Assembly (NCBI RefSeq): GCF_019599185.1
Contig: NZ_JAIEUL010000021.1
Coordinates: 1 to 64,000 of the forward strand
Origin: Cryobacterium inferilacus
Lineage (GTDB): Bacteria; Actinomycetota; Actinomycetes; Actinomycetales; Microbacteriaceae
Length of the DNA stretch: 64,000 nucleotides
Direction: 5' to 3'
The notes under the pieces were generated by a model that was not told where the DNA came from, did no database searches, and worked only from the letters and a program-made list of their open reading frames with translations. The position numbers and the translations under genes are program-made. Below, piece by piece: positions 18,701 through 25,516 of this stretch; position 1 is the first letter of the stretch; each line of letters opens with the position of its first letter.

Positions 18701-19061
18701 TGAGGTAGCCCGGTTGCTGATCCAGATTGATCGGCACCCCCTGCTCGTCAATGGGGCGCCAATGCGCATCCTGTCGGCTGCTGCTCAGCAGCTGCTCCCA
18801 GGTGAGATGCAGCAGGCCGGCCGCGGTGTGGTTGGCGCCGAGCACCCGTCCGTCCGGTGCGCGCACGACCGCGCCGCTGCCGGCGGGCACCGGGGGTAGC
18901 TGTTCGCGCAATCCGGCGGGGATGGCGCCCGGCCAGCGCAGCTCGTCCTCCGCGGGGGAAGCGGTGCTCGTCGGGGCGTTGGGCGTGTGGTCGAGGGCCG
19001 CGGGGCTGGGCGCTGCGGGGCCGTGCAGTTGGGTGCCGTCGACGGTGGATCCCCGAGCCAT
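15729..19061 (-). CDS. PAS-PAS-PAS-PAS-PAS-GGDEF-EAL cyclic-di-GMP protein (paralogue 2)
   Basis: This 1110-residue paralogue of the protein at 5591-8884 has the same PAS array, GGDEF and EAL order. The GGDEF is intact (772-776) and here the inhibitory site is a proper RxxD (RPQD, 763-766). The EAL motif (899-901) and DDFGTG and EGVET motifs are also intact. Both synthase and phosphodiesterase activity look possible, with normal product inhibition of the synthase. No transmembrane segment is visible, so the PAS modules should sense an internal signal. The C-terminal half is much more alike between the two proteins than the first PAS modules, as expected for duplicated sensors with diverging inputs. 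Confidence 0.92.
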   Translation of the reverse strand: MARGSTVDGTQLHGPAAPSPAALDHTPNAPTSTASPAEDELRWPGAIPAGLREQLPPVPAGSGAVVRAPDGRVLGANHTAAGLLHLTWEQLLSSSRQDAHWRPIDEQGVPINLDQQPGYLTMHGGLGLGHHIVGLALPGDDGPERLGWLSIRWTQAVTAQGTALADILLFSEVTETPRGRAATDRVFASYRDLGDNVTDFVLRTQEHNVIEWASPSVTAATGWPIAAVIGRGYPEFQHPDDAVPAREQMRRLLAGERDQGRCRLLCADGSYRWFVVSSGPILARDGTVTGGVHGFTSIDALVDAEQAAEAERAILRASVDSLADPYVVVAVRRDDAGTVLDLVVTEANPAACEFQRMPRTDLLGSSLLHPLAPEVAEQLAQLCTVVLDSGSPQGLEGFLSRTAEQDRWYDVRVSPVGDGVAVLLREVTEQRLANRAVQDSEERYRLLAENASDVVLMIDPDDRIAWVSPSSLELLGWSPAALVGQLSTYLIHPEDIPEVLNTRDAFTDGMLQLAPFQVQRKSGEHRWISASIREMREADGSLIGRIVSLRDVHEETVARRALEASEQMFRAVLTSSSAGMILCDLTGRIQVANQALSRLLQRDEAWLLAHRTDDLVHPDDLAALQEARTATLAGTGVPQVVEMRLVRADGALIWARRSASVIRDAAGRPERLVVQLEDVTAEHDAREELRFHAFTDKLTGLHNRAWILNALESDLAHAHTAQGVVGVLFIDLDNFKLVNDSLGHAAGDEVLAEIASRMMTAMRPQDRVGRFGGDEFVVVVPDVHDPTEVERVAEHIATVLGTELTIEGHRIMPTVSIGIALSMPDSTAASLLRDTDSALFRAKRSGRARWQFFDATMHAQAMTRLTIEDEIRTSLLAGDFVVHYQPVVALATHAVVAHEALVRWQHPRRGLLSPREFLAIAEESGLIVGIGRAMLERVCAVLAAHPDAVGTISVNVSAVELAHDEWAEEFLATVDRHGVDPARLVVEVTETAVMSLRPHTVGSVMALRDRGIGLHVDDFGTGFSSIAVLRDLPVTGLKLDASFVGGLGGGRAVGDAGEALAAGLAGLVAHLGLTGVAEGVETREQAEALRAQGWLHGQGYLFGRPAPWVS

Positions 19062-19202
19062 CGTGCCCCTGCCTGCGAGCCGGGTGGGTCGCGAATCTGT
19101 GATCAGTAGTCAGATCGTAGCGGATGCGCACGTCGCCACCCCCCGGCGGTGGTGCGGGCACCTCGGCCCCGGTCGCCGATCCTGCCGGGCGACGTTCTCG
19201 CT

Positions 19203-19325
19203 GCGCGGGTCAGGCGCCGTTTCGCGGGTGGTGTGCCGGTGCATGGGGGTGCGTTTTTGGGCTGCGCGGGTCAGGCGCCGCTTCGCGGGTGGCATGCCAC
19301 CCGCGAAACGGCGCACTACCCGCGC
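19203..19325 (+). repeat. family A composite element, copy A2 (half + full)
   Basis: A half element (19203-19237, beginning GCGCGGGTCAGGCGCCG) is followed by a spacer of about 26 nt and a full element (19264-19325). The full element contains a 26-nt perfect palindrome at 19282-19307 (half-site TTCGCGGGTGGCA). The same half-plus-full architecture in the same orientation lies just after the next gene (21169-21300). Confidence 0.8.
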
Positions 19326-19516
19326 TCGGCCCGCGGGGCGAGGTGGCGCTCCCGTCACGGGGCCTCGTGGTGTCTCTGCACCGGCGGACCGTGCGGCATC
19401 CGGCAGTGAGATCGGTGCGATCGGCATGATCGGTGCAAGCGACATGTGCTGGGCTGCGCGATCGTCACCTGCGGGGCCCAGCAGCCCGACGAGGTCGATC
19501 ACGGTATCTTCGGTGA

Positions 19517-21154
19517 ATGTCGCCTACTCCCGAGCCCGAGAACGTCACCGACCTGGCCGCGTTCCGCGCGCAGCACGCCGACCGGATGCCCTCGGACGGC
19601 GCGGATCCCGAGCCCGGCGTCGAGGCGGATCCCGAATCCGGTGCCAATGGTGGCCCCGGCGCGGTCCCCGACTACGGCGCGGTCCCCGACTACGGTGCCG
19701 GCACCGGTCCTGGTTCCGGTTTCGTGCCGCCGTGGCCCGAGCCGGGCACCAAACCGTTGCCGCTGCATCCGGTCACTACCGTGCCCAGCCTGCTGCGGGT
19801 GCGCGTCGACCTGGTGGAGTCGACCCCGCCGATCTGGCGCACTCTTGAGATCCCCGCGCACCTCACCCTCGACGTGCTGCACGGCGCGCTGCAGGTGGCC
19901 TTCGATTTCACCGACAGCCACCTGCACCGCTTTGCGCTCACGGCAGACCCGTTCGCCCATGAGTTCGTCGGCATCCTCACCCCCTTCGACGTGACGGAGG
20001 GAGACGACGGGGTGCTCGAGAGCGAGCTGCGCCTCGATCAGTTGCTCGCCAGCCCCGGCGACACCCTCCTCTATACCTACGACTTCGGCGACAACTGGAA
20101 CCTCCTGCTCACCCTCGAGGGCGTCGACGCAGTCGCCCCGACCGAGTCGACGGATGGCGCGTCGACAGTTCGCTGCATCGCCGGCGCCCGACGCGGTCTG
20201 ATCGATGACGTGGGCGGGGTGCATGGCTGGGAGGAGTTGCTGACGCTCGCCCGGAGTGGCACCGTGCCGTACTACACGGAACAGGGCCGACTGCTGAAGG
20301 CGCTGGGACTGCTCGACCTTGTCGACGAGGTCGATCTCGACGGCATCAACCGCGGTCTGCGCCGCCTCGCCGGTGCACCGGCGGCGCTGGCCTGGCTGCG
20401 TGCCCAGCCGATCGGCGCGGCGGGTCCATCGGCGCTGGTCACACTGATGGCCCGGCAGAGTGTGCTCGTGCAGCAGGAACTGGCCGGGTACCTGGCGGCC
20501 GCGGAGGTGACGCAGCCCATTGACCTCGGTGAGGCGGAGGCGGCGACCGCTGTGATCCGCGGGTATCTGGGCCTGGTGGGTGAGGGCATCCGTTTCACCG
20601 AGGCAGGCTATCTGCAACCGGCCGCGGTGAGACGCATCATGGTCGCCCTCGACGTCGACCGCCGGTGGCGAGGTCCGGCCAACCGGGAGTCGCAGACTTA
20701 TCCGGTGCTGAATCTGCGGGAGGCCATGACGCTGCTCGGGCTGACCCGCAAGTTCAAAGGGGAGCTGCGCCTCACGCCCAAGGGCCGCGCCCTGCAGAAC
20801 GACCCGGTGGGTCTACTGACGTACCTGGCCACGCGATTGCCGGTAGAAAAAACCCCGGCCGGCACCGATATAGCGCTGCTTCTGCTGTTGCTCGTTGCCG
20901 CCGGTGAGGCCGAGAGCATGGACGCGGTGCGGGACCGGATCGACCTGCTCAGCTCGATGATCGGCTGGCAGTACGACGATGGCGGCGGGCGGTACGGCAA
21001 CCGGGTCGCGATCCAGGATGCGTTCGACACCATGCAGGTGCTCGACTGGGCAGGGTTGGGCCAGCTGATGCCACCGCGTGGGCAGGAGTCGCTCGGGTTG
21101 GCCTCTCCGCGTGCGCGTCTGTTGGCGCGCGCCGCCCTGACCAGCTGGGCCTAG
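19517..21154 (+). CDS. plasmid pRiA4b ORF-3 family protein (TnpR-like)
   Basis: This 545-residue protein has a pRiA4b ORF-3 domain at about residues 95-215. Characteristic stretches are STPPIWRTLEIPAHLTL, LHGALQVAFDFTDSHLHRF and LLYTYDFGDNW. The family is often annotated as IS1096 TnpR-related, but its function is unknown. The N-terminus is acidic and repetitive (AVPDYG twice, coded by an 18-nt tandem repeat). The C-terminal 330 residues are helical with a possible winged-helix-like segment near RLTPKGRAL. It stands alone and is flanked on both sides by composite family A repeats in the same orientation. ATG 19517 was taken as the first start; there is no strong Shine-Dalgarno sequence. Confidence 0.8.
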   Translation: MSPTPEPENVTDLAAFRAQHADRMPSDGADPEPGVEADPESGANGGPGAVPDYGAVPDYGAGTGPGSGFVPPWPEPGTKPLPLHPVTTVPSLLRVRVDLVESTPPIWRTLEIPAHLTLDVLHGALQVAFDFTDSHLHRFALTADPFAHEFVGILTPFDVTEGDDGVLESELRLDQLLASPGDTLLYTYDFGDNWNLLLTLEGVDAVAPTESTDGASTVRCIAGARRGLIDDVGGVHGWEELLTLARSGTVPYYTEQGRLLKALGLLDLVDEVDLDGINRGLRRLAGAPAALAWLRAQPIGAAGPSALVTLMARQSVLVQQELAGYLAAAEVTQPIDLGEAEAATAVIRGYLGLVGEGIRFTEAGYLQPAAVRRIMVALDVDRRWRGPANRESQTYPVLNLREAMTLLGLTRKFKGELRLTPKGRALQNDPVGLLTYLATRLPVEKTPAGTDIALLLLLLVAAGEAESMDAVRDRIDLLSSMIGWQYDDGGGRYGNRVAIQDAFDTMQVLDWAGLGQLMPPRGQESLGLASPRARLLARAALTSWA

Positions 21155-21168
21155 GGGCCGCTCGGGGT

Positions 21169-21300
21169 GCGCGGGTCAGGCGCCGCTTCGCGGGTGTTGC
21201 GGGGTTGCCCGGGGATGCGTTTTCGGGGGTGCGCGGGTCAGGCGCCGCTTCGCGGGTGGCGTGCCACCCGCGAAGCCGCGCACTACCCGCGCTCGGCCCG
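21169..21300 (+). repeat. family A composite element, copy A3 (half + full)
   Basis: A half element (from 21169, GCGCGGGTCAGGCGCCGCTTCG) and a full element (21231-21300) repeat the structure of copy A2, including a similar spacer ending in GATGCGTTTTCGGG. The core palindrome at 21251-21272 has one central change (GGCGTGCC). It starts 15 nt after the pRiA4b ORF-3 gene stop. Confidence 0.8.
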
Positions 21301-21313
21301 GCGCCTAGCCGGG

Positions 21314-21547
21314 TCAGACCACCAGGCTCATCAACCAGGGCAGAACCACGAACACCAGCACCGGCCAGAGCAGCTCGATGAGCCTGACGATCAGCACCAC
21401 CACGAGTCCGAGCACCAGCGCGTAGCCCAGCACGGCGATGACCATCTGCAGGGCGGTGTAGGCCACGGGCTCGCGCCGCACCTCGTGCACGTCGTCGAAG
21501 ATCTCCAGCCCGTCGACCTCGGTCGGGTTCTGCTCTGTCGTGATCAT
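21314..21547 (-). CDS. small membrane protein, unknown function
   Basis: This 77-residue protein has an acidic N-terminal third (EVDGLEIFDDVHEVRREP) and two closely spaced hydrophobic helices (VIAVLGYALVLGLVVVLIV and LLWPVLVFVVLPWLMSLVV). I do not recognise it. ATG 21547 is supported by GGGGGTAGAC upstream. Reading frame and hydrophobicity pattern make it a believable small gene. Confidence 0.6.
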   Translation of the reverse strand: MITTEQNPTEVDGLEIFDDVHEVRREPVAYTALQMVIAVLGYALVLGLVVVLIVRLIELLWPVLVFVVLPWLMSLVV

Positions 21548-21746
21548 GTCTACCCCCGGGGCGAAGACTACCGGTGCGCGGTCTGGTGGCTGGGGCTCTC
21601 ACCGTACTCCGCGGGCGGGCACGGATCTACGGGCTGGCGCACATCTGTGCCCGAGCGCGCCTGGCCCTTCGGGTGGCGCGCACCCGGGCGTACCGTGGTG
21701 AGCAGCACACTGGGCAGCCGGGTGGCCGGCCCGTGGAGGAGCGCAG

Positions 21747-22220
21747 ATGGCCGTCAAGGACGAGTTCACCGCCGACGAATGGCAGGCCGTCGGCGCGGCA
21801 CCGTTCCTCGTGGGCCTGTACCTGGTGGGTGCCTCGCCGAGCGGTCCGATGGCTGTCGTGACCGAGATGCTCGCCGCAGAGAAGGCGGTGACCTTCGAGG
21901 CCACGCAACCCGACGGGCTGCCCATCGTGCGCGAGATCGAGGCCGACCTGGAGGCTCAGGTCCTCACCCGCGACCTCGGCCTGACCGACGGCGCCGACGA
22001 TTCCCAGGCCCGCCTGCTCGGCGAGTTGGCGCTGGCGCTGGCGCTGGTGGAGTCCAGGGCGCCGGCGATGGACTCGGCCTTCCGCGCCTGGCTGTACCGG
22101 GTGGCCGAGCACGTCGCCCGGGCGGCCCCCGAGGCCGGATCAGCCCACGGCCGGCTCATCAACGAGGCCGAAGCCGAGGCGCTGAGCACACTGGCCGGGC
22201 TGCTCGGCGTGCCCCGCTAG
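21747..22220 (+). CDS. conserved hypothetical protein
   Basis: This 157-residue soluble, Ala/Glu-rich and probably all-helical protein begins MAVKDEFTADEWQAVGAAPF. No catalytic motif or known domain is recognised. The start ATG has GGAGGAGCGCAG directly upstream, a strong ribosome binding site. It converges on the glutaredoxin-like gene, 15 bp away. Confidence 0.65.
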   Translation: MAVKDEFTADEWQAVGAAPFLVGLYLVGASPSGPMAVVTEMLAAEKAVTFEATQPDGLPIVREIEADLEAQVLTRDLGLTDGADDSQARLLGELALALALVESRAPAMDSAFRAWLYRVAEHVARAAPEAGSAHGRLINEAEAEALSTLAGLLGVPR

Positions 22221-22235
22221 CGGGGGAGCGGCCGG

Positions 22236-22520
22236 TTAGACCGTGCCGAGCTCGGCGAGCTTGGCGCGCACGTCGGCGTCGCTGGGCTCCACCATGTGGG
22301 TGTTGTCGGTGAACACGATCACGGGAATCTGAGTGCGGCCGCTGATGGCCAGGGCCCGGTCGGCGCCGTCGGCCACTGACTCGAGGTCCACGTAGTCGTA
22401 CTCCACGCCGAGGCCGTCGAGCAGCTTCTTCGAGCGGCGGCAGTCGCGGCACCATTCGGCGCCGAACATGGTGAGGCGGGCGTCGGCGGTCGGGGCGGCG
22501 GATGCGGCGGGAGCGGTCAT
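22236..22520 (-). CDS. glutaredoxin-like protein (mycoredoxin type)
   Basis: This 94-residue thioredoxin-fold oxidoreductase has the active site WCRDC near residues 23-27, the cis-Pro motif TQIPVIVF and a C-terminal GEPS-like segment (VEPSDADVRAKL). In actinobacteria such proteins reduce mycothiol mixed disulphides; the assignment as mycoredoxin follows from size and motif. The gene is divergent from the small membrane gene at 22800 and shares a 279-nt intergenic region with it. Confidence 0.82.
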   Translation of the reverse strand: MTAPAASAAPTADARLTMFGAEWCRDCRRSKKLLDGLGVEYDYVDLESVADGADRALAISGRTQIPVIVFTDNTHMVEPSDADVRAKLAELGTV

Positions 22521-22720
22521 CCGTTGAGTTTAGGCGTGCGCCGCCTTGGAGAGCGCTGAACGCCTAGGCAGCGAGGATGAGCGAGACCTCCCCGATACAA
22601 CGGATGCGCGTGCGCCTGCGCCTGGCATGTCCCGGTTGACCCAGCGGGCAACGGTGTGGGGCGAGGCAGCTCTTGAGGTCGTCTTCTTCTGGCGGTAGAG
22701 GTCAGGATCGAGTCACCCGC

Positions 22721-22742
22721 CAGGGGGTGAAATAACCCCCTG
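22721..22742 (+). promoter_or_regulatory. perfect 8-bp hairpin in a divergent intergenic region
   Basis: CAGGGGGT, loop GAAATA, ACCCCCTG. It lies 58 nt upstream of the gene at 22800 and has no U-tract after it, so an operator or leader hairpin is more likely than a terminator. The rest of 22521-22799 shows no gene. Confidence 0.4.
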
Positions 22743-22799
22743 ACCGGGGCCGATCTGTGCTTGACTACGCAGACTGTCTGTCAGCCGAAGGAGCCCTGC

Positions 22800-23099
22800 G
22801 TGAGACGTCGAACCTGCGTCGTGCTCGGCCTCGTCGTGAGCAGTGCCCTCTGCGTGGCCGCCACGATCTACCTGATCTCGGTGGGCGCCCGCCTCGACAC
22901 CCAGACGACTCCGCTGAGCCCGGCCCAGACCTACCTCAGCGGCGGCAGCCTGATCCTCGGTGTCGTCGGCCTCGCCGTCTTCCTCGGCCTGGCCTTGCGG
23001 CGTGCGGATCCGCGCTCGGCGACAGGGTCGGCGAACCGGTCGGACGGGTCGGCGGACCGGACGGAGCGGGCGGACCGGTCGGTCCGGCAGCCCGGCTAG
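22800..23099 (+). CDS. small two-helix membrane protein
   Basis: This 99-residue protein has two predicted transmembrane helices (VVLGLVVSSALCVAATIYLI and GSLILGVVGLAVFLGLAL) and a charged tail made of short SANRSDGSADR-like repeats. GTG 22800 was chosen because GAAGGAG lies six bases upstream. Function is unknown. It shares a 4-bp overlapping stop (CTAG) with the convergent MFS gene. Confidence 0.55.
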   Translation: MRRRTCVVLGLVVSSALCVAATIYLISVGARLDTQTTPLSPAQTYLSGGSLILGVVGLAVFLGLALRRADPRSATGSANRSDGSADRTERADRSVRQPG

Positions 23100-24376
23100 G
23101 TCCGGGCGGCGAGTTCCGGCTCGCCGGTGGCGGCGGCATCCGCCCCGCCGGTGCGCACCCGGGTGGCGAGCACGGGCGCGAACAGCACCACGAGCAGGCC
23201 CGCCAGCGGCACCACGAGCAGGCCGTAGCGCAGCTCGGTGAGGTCGGCGATGAAACCGACGATGGGCGGCGACACCAGAAAGCCCAACCGCAGTAGCCAG
23301 GAGACGATCGTGAGGCCGGTGCCGGTGCGGAAACCGGGCAGTTCGTCTGCGGCGTGCATCGCCGCGGGGATGAGCGTGGCCACGCCGAAGCCGGCCAGGC
23401 CGAAGCCCACGATGATGCCGGCGACGGAGGGGAAGGCCAGCGCGGTGCCCATACCAACGAAGACGATCGCGCCGCCGGTGCGCGCCACCGCGCGCTGGCC
23501 GAACCTGTCGACGAGGCCGTCACCGAGCATCCGCCCGATGAACTGCATGCCCTGCAACGCGATGAAACCGAAGCCGGCGAGCAGGGCGGATGTGCCGAGC
23601 GAGTTGGTGAGGAGGATCGCCGACCAGGTGGCGCCGGCGTCTTCGACCAGCGCGCCGGATGCGGCGATGACGACGAGCGCGCCGAGCACCAGCCACTTGC
23701 CCAGGCGGCCGAACGCGCGGGTCGGGGCCGGTGTGGCGACCGGGCCCGTCACGGTCGGCTTCGGGGGCTCGGCCGGTTCGAGGGGTTCGGCGCCGGGCAG
23801 CAGCGACTTGTAGGCCACCAGGGCGAACATGCTGAAGGTGACCGCGGACACGATGAGGTGCGTGCCGCGGGGCACCTCGAGCTGGGCGGCGGCGGCGCCG
23901 AGCAGCCCACCGGTGACCGCGCCGATGCTCCACACCGCGTGGAAGGAGTTGAGGATGCTGCGCTGGTAGAGCCGCTGCACGCGCAGGCCGTGCGAGTTCT
24001 GGGCGACGTCGGTGATGGAGTCCATCGCGCCGGCGAGGAAGATGCCGGCCGCAAGGGCGGCCCAGCCCGGGGCGATACCGGCCAGGATCAGCCCGACCGC
24101 GGTGAGCATGGTGGAGATCACGGCCACCCGGGACGACCGGAACCGGCGGATGAGCATGCCGGCGGCGAGCCCGGCGATGAGCGCGCCCAGCGGGAAGGCC
24201 GCGACGGCGAGGCCGAACTCGGCGTTGCTGAGGCCGAGGTCGGCCTTGATCGCGGGATACCGGGGGATCAGGTTGGCGAAGAGGGCGCCGTTGGTGAAGA
24301 ACAGCACGGCCACGGCGGTGCGGGCGCGGCGCACGGCCACATCGGGGCGGGTGCTGGGGCGAACTGGAGGCGTCAT
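23096..24376 (-). CDS. MFS transporter, 12 TM type
   Basis: This 426-residue major facilitator superfamily permease resembles the YbjJ/fucose-permease-like branch. Features are LFFTNGALFANLIPRYPAIK in TM1, a long central cytoplasmic loop (Pro-rich PAEPPKPTVTGPVATPAP) and a second half starting at about residue 225. The substrate is unknown. The start ATG 24376 has AGGAAAG about 14 nt upstream. A longer in-frame reading exists but its extra residues look non-coding. Confidence 0.85.
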   Translation of the reverse strand: MTPPVRPSTRPDVAVRRARTAVAVLFFTNGALFANLIPRYPAIKADLGLSNAEFGLAVAAFPLGALIAGLAAGMLIRRFRSSRVAVISTMLTAVGLILAGIAPGWAALAAGIFLAGAMDSITDVAQNSHGLRVQRLYQRSILNSFHAVWSIGAVTGGLLGAAAAQLEVPRGTHLIVSAVTFSMFALVAYKSLLPGAEPLEPAEPPKPTVTGPVATPAPTRAFGRLGKWLVLGALVVIAASGALVEDAGATWSAILLTNSLGTSALLAGFGFIALQGMQFIGRMLGDGLVDRFGQRAVARTGGAIVFVGMGTALAFPSVAGIIVGFGLAGFGVATLIPAAMHAADELPGFRTGTGLTIVSWLLRLGFLVSPPIVGFIADLTELRYGLLVVPLAGLLVVLFAPVLATRVRTGGADAAATGEPELAART

Positions 24377-24775
24377 TGCGTCGATGGTCTTTCCTGAGGC
24401 GGGGTGGTGGCGCGGTGCAACCGGCGTGCGGGCAGGCGTAACTGGTGCGAGCCCTGGCGCCTCGTCAAGCTTGGCACGGATGCGCGGAGCCGCGTGGCGC
24501 AGGCATCCGCCGGCCGCGGTGGGTGTGCGTCGGTGGCCCGGGCCCAGGCCCGGGCCCGGGCGCGGTCTCGCGGCACGTGATATGTCTCGCGGCACGTGAT
24601 TAATCACGTGCCGGGAGGACTAACTCGTGCCGCGAGCACTAACTCGTGCCGCGAGCCGGTTGCCCCCGACGGGTTCTGCGCCCTTCCCGGGTGCCGCGCG
24701 GCTGCCTATGCTGGCACGGTCGTGCACGGGCACCCGCCACCAGACGGATGCCTCCGTACCGAGGAGAGGAGCCCC
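24377..24775. other. 399-nt divergent intergenic region with a family C array
   Basis: The region separates the MFS gene and the YdhR-like gene, which diverge. It contains a GC-rich self-complementary run (GCCCGGGCCCAGGCCCGGGC, about 24538-24560), the family C array at 24566-24656, and a good Shine-Dalgarno sequence for the gene at 24776. No coding potential is seen. Confidence 0.5.
24566..24656. repeat. family C array of 19-nt units, copy C1
   Basis: Two 19-nt units beginning TCTCGCGGCACGTGAT (24566-24584, 24585-24603) are followed by two inverted 19-nt units ACTAACTCGTGCCGCGAGC (24619-24637, 24638-24656). The join contains a perfect 24-nt palindrome at 24590-24613 (half-site CGGCACGTGATT). 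A related array is at 48328-48424. Confidence 0.8.
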
Positions 24776-25516
24776 ATGACGTACCAACGTAAGTCCGATC
24801 CGCGTGACGGGGCTCCCGGCACCCCGGGCGCCCGCGCCACTCCTGGCACCCCCGGCGCCCCAGCGGCAACCCGCTCCCGCGCGACCGTCTCCCGCAGCGA
24901 GCCGCTCGCCACGGGAGCGGCCGAGCAACCTCCGCTCGCGCTCGCACCGGCGCTGCTCGGCCTGGCCGGATGCGTGCTGCGCACCGGGCGCCTGCTGCTG
25001 CAGCGGCGCATCCACCTGCCCCGGCAGAACACGGGCAGGCAGGTCGAGTTCGCGAATGGCACCCGGGCGGTGGTCTACCGGGAGACCGTGGTGGAGCGCC
25101 CCGACGCCCGCGACCCGGCCGTGCTCGTGGTCGGGTTCCGCCTGCGGCTGCTGCGCGGGCGGGCACACCGGTGGTTTCGGGTGGAGAGCATCCTCAACAC
25201 CCCGCTGTTCGTCGGGTTTCCCGGCTACGTGTCGAAACTGTGGCTGACCCACGATGAAAACGGCCTCTACCGGGGCATCTACCAGTGGGACGGCGCCGAG
25301 GCGGCCGAGACCTACGCCCGCACCCTGTGGCGGGTGCTCGCGCTGGGCAGCGTGCCGGGGTCGATCCACTACCAGGTGCTGCCAGGGGCGCACCGGGACG
25401 AGTTCCTGCTCGACGTGCCGGCAGCACAACCTGGGTCCGGCGCATCCGCCCCGCCGGCGTGGTGGTTGCCGGCCCGGCCGATCGCGGCGAAGCACCGGGT
25501 GCGCGAACCGGTATGA
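24776..25516 (+). CDS. YdhR-like (dimeric alpha-beta barrel) monooxygenase-family protein
   Basis: This 246-residue protein has a disordered Pro/Ala/Arg N-terminus (1-55), then a conserved region. In that region FPGYVSKLWLTHDENGLYRG and YQWDGAEAAETYARTLWRVL match the pattern of YdhR-like dimeric alpha-beta barrel proteins. These often accompany FAD monooxygenases. The start ATG follows GAGGAGAGGAG. Its TGA overlaps the ATG of the FAD monooxygenase gene (ATGA), indicating translational coupling and a joint role, probably in oxidising an aromatic or polyketide-like compound. Confidence 0.72.
   Translation: MTYQRKSDPRDGAPGTPGARATPGTPGAPAATRSRATVSRSEPLATGAAEQPPLALAPALLGLAGCVLRTGRLLLQRRIHLPRQNTGRQVEFANGTRAVVYRETVVERPDARDPAVLVVGFRLRLLRGRAHRWFRVESILNTPLFVGFPGYVSKLWLTHDENGLYRGIYQWDGAEAAETYARTLWRVLALGSVPGSIHYQVLPGAHRDEFLLDVPAAQPGSGASAPPAWWLPARPIAAKHRVREPV

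Noticed and set aside
24566-24656. CRISPR-like array
   Set aside because: Units are only 19 nt, inverted in pairs, and have no unique spacers; no cas genes are present.
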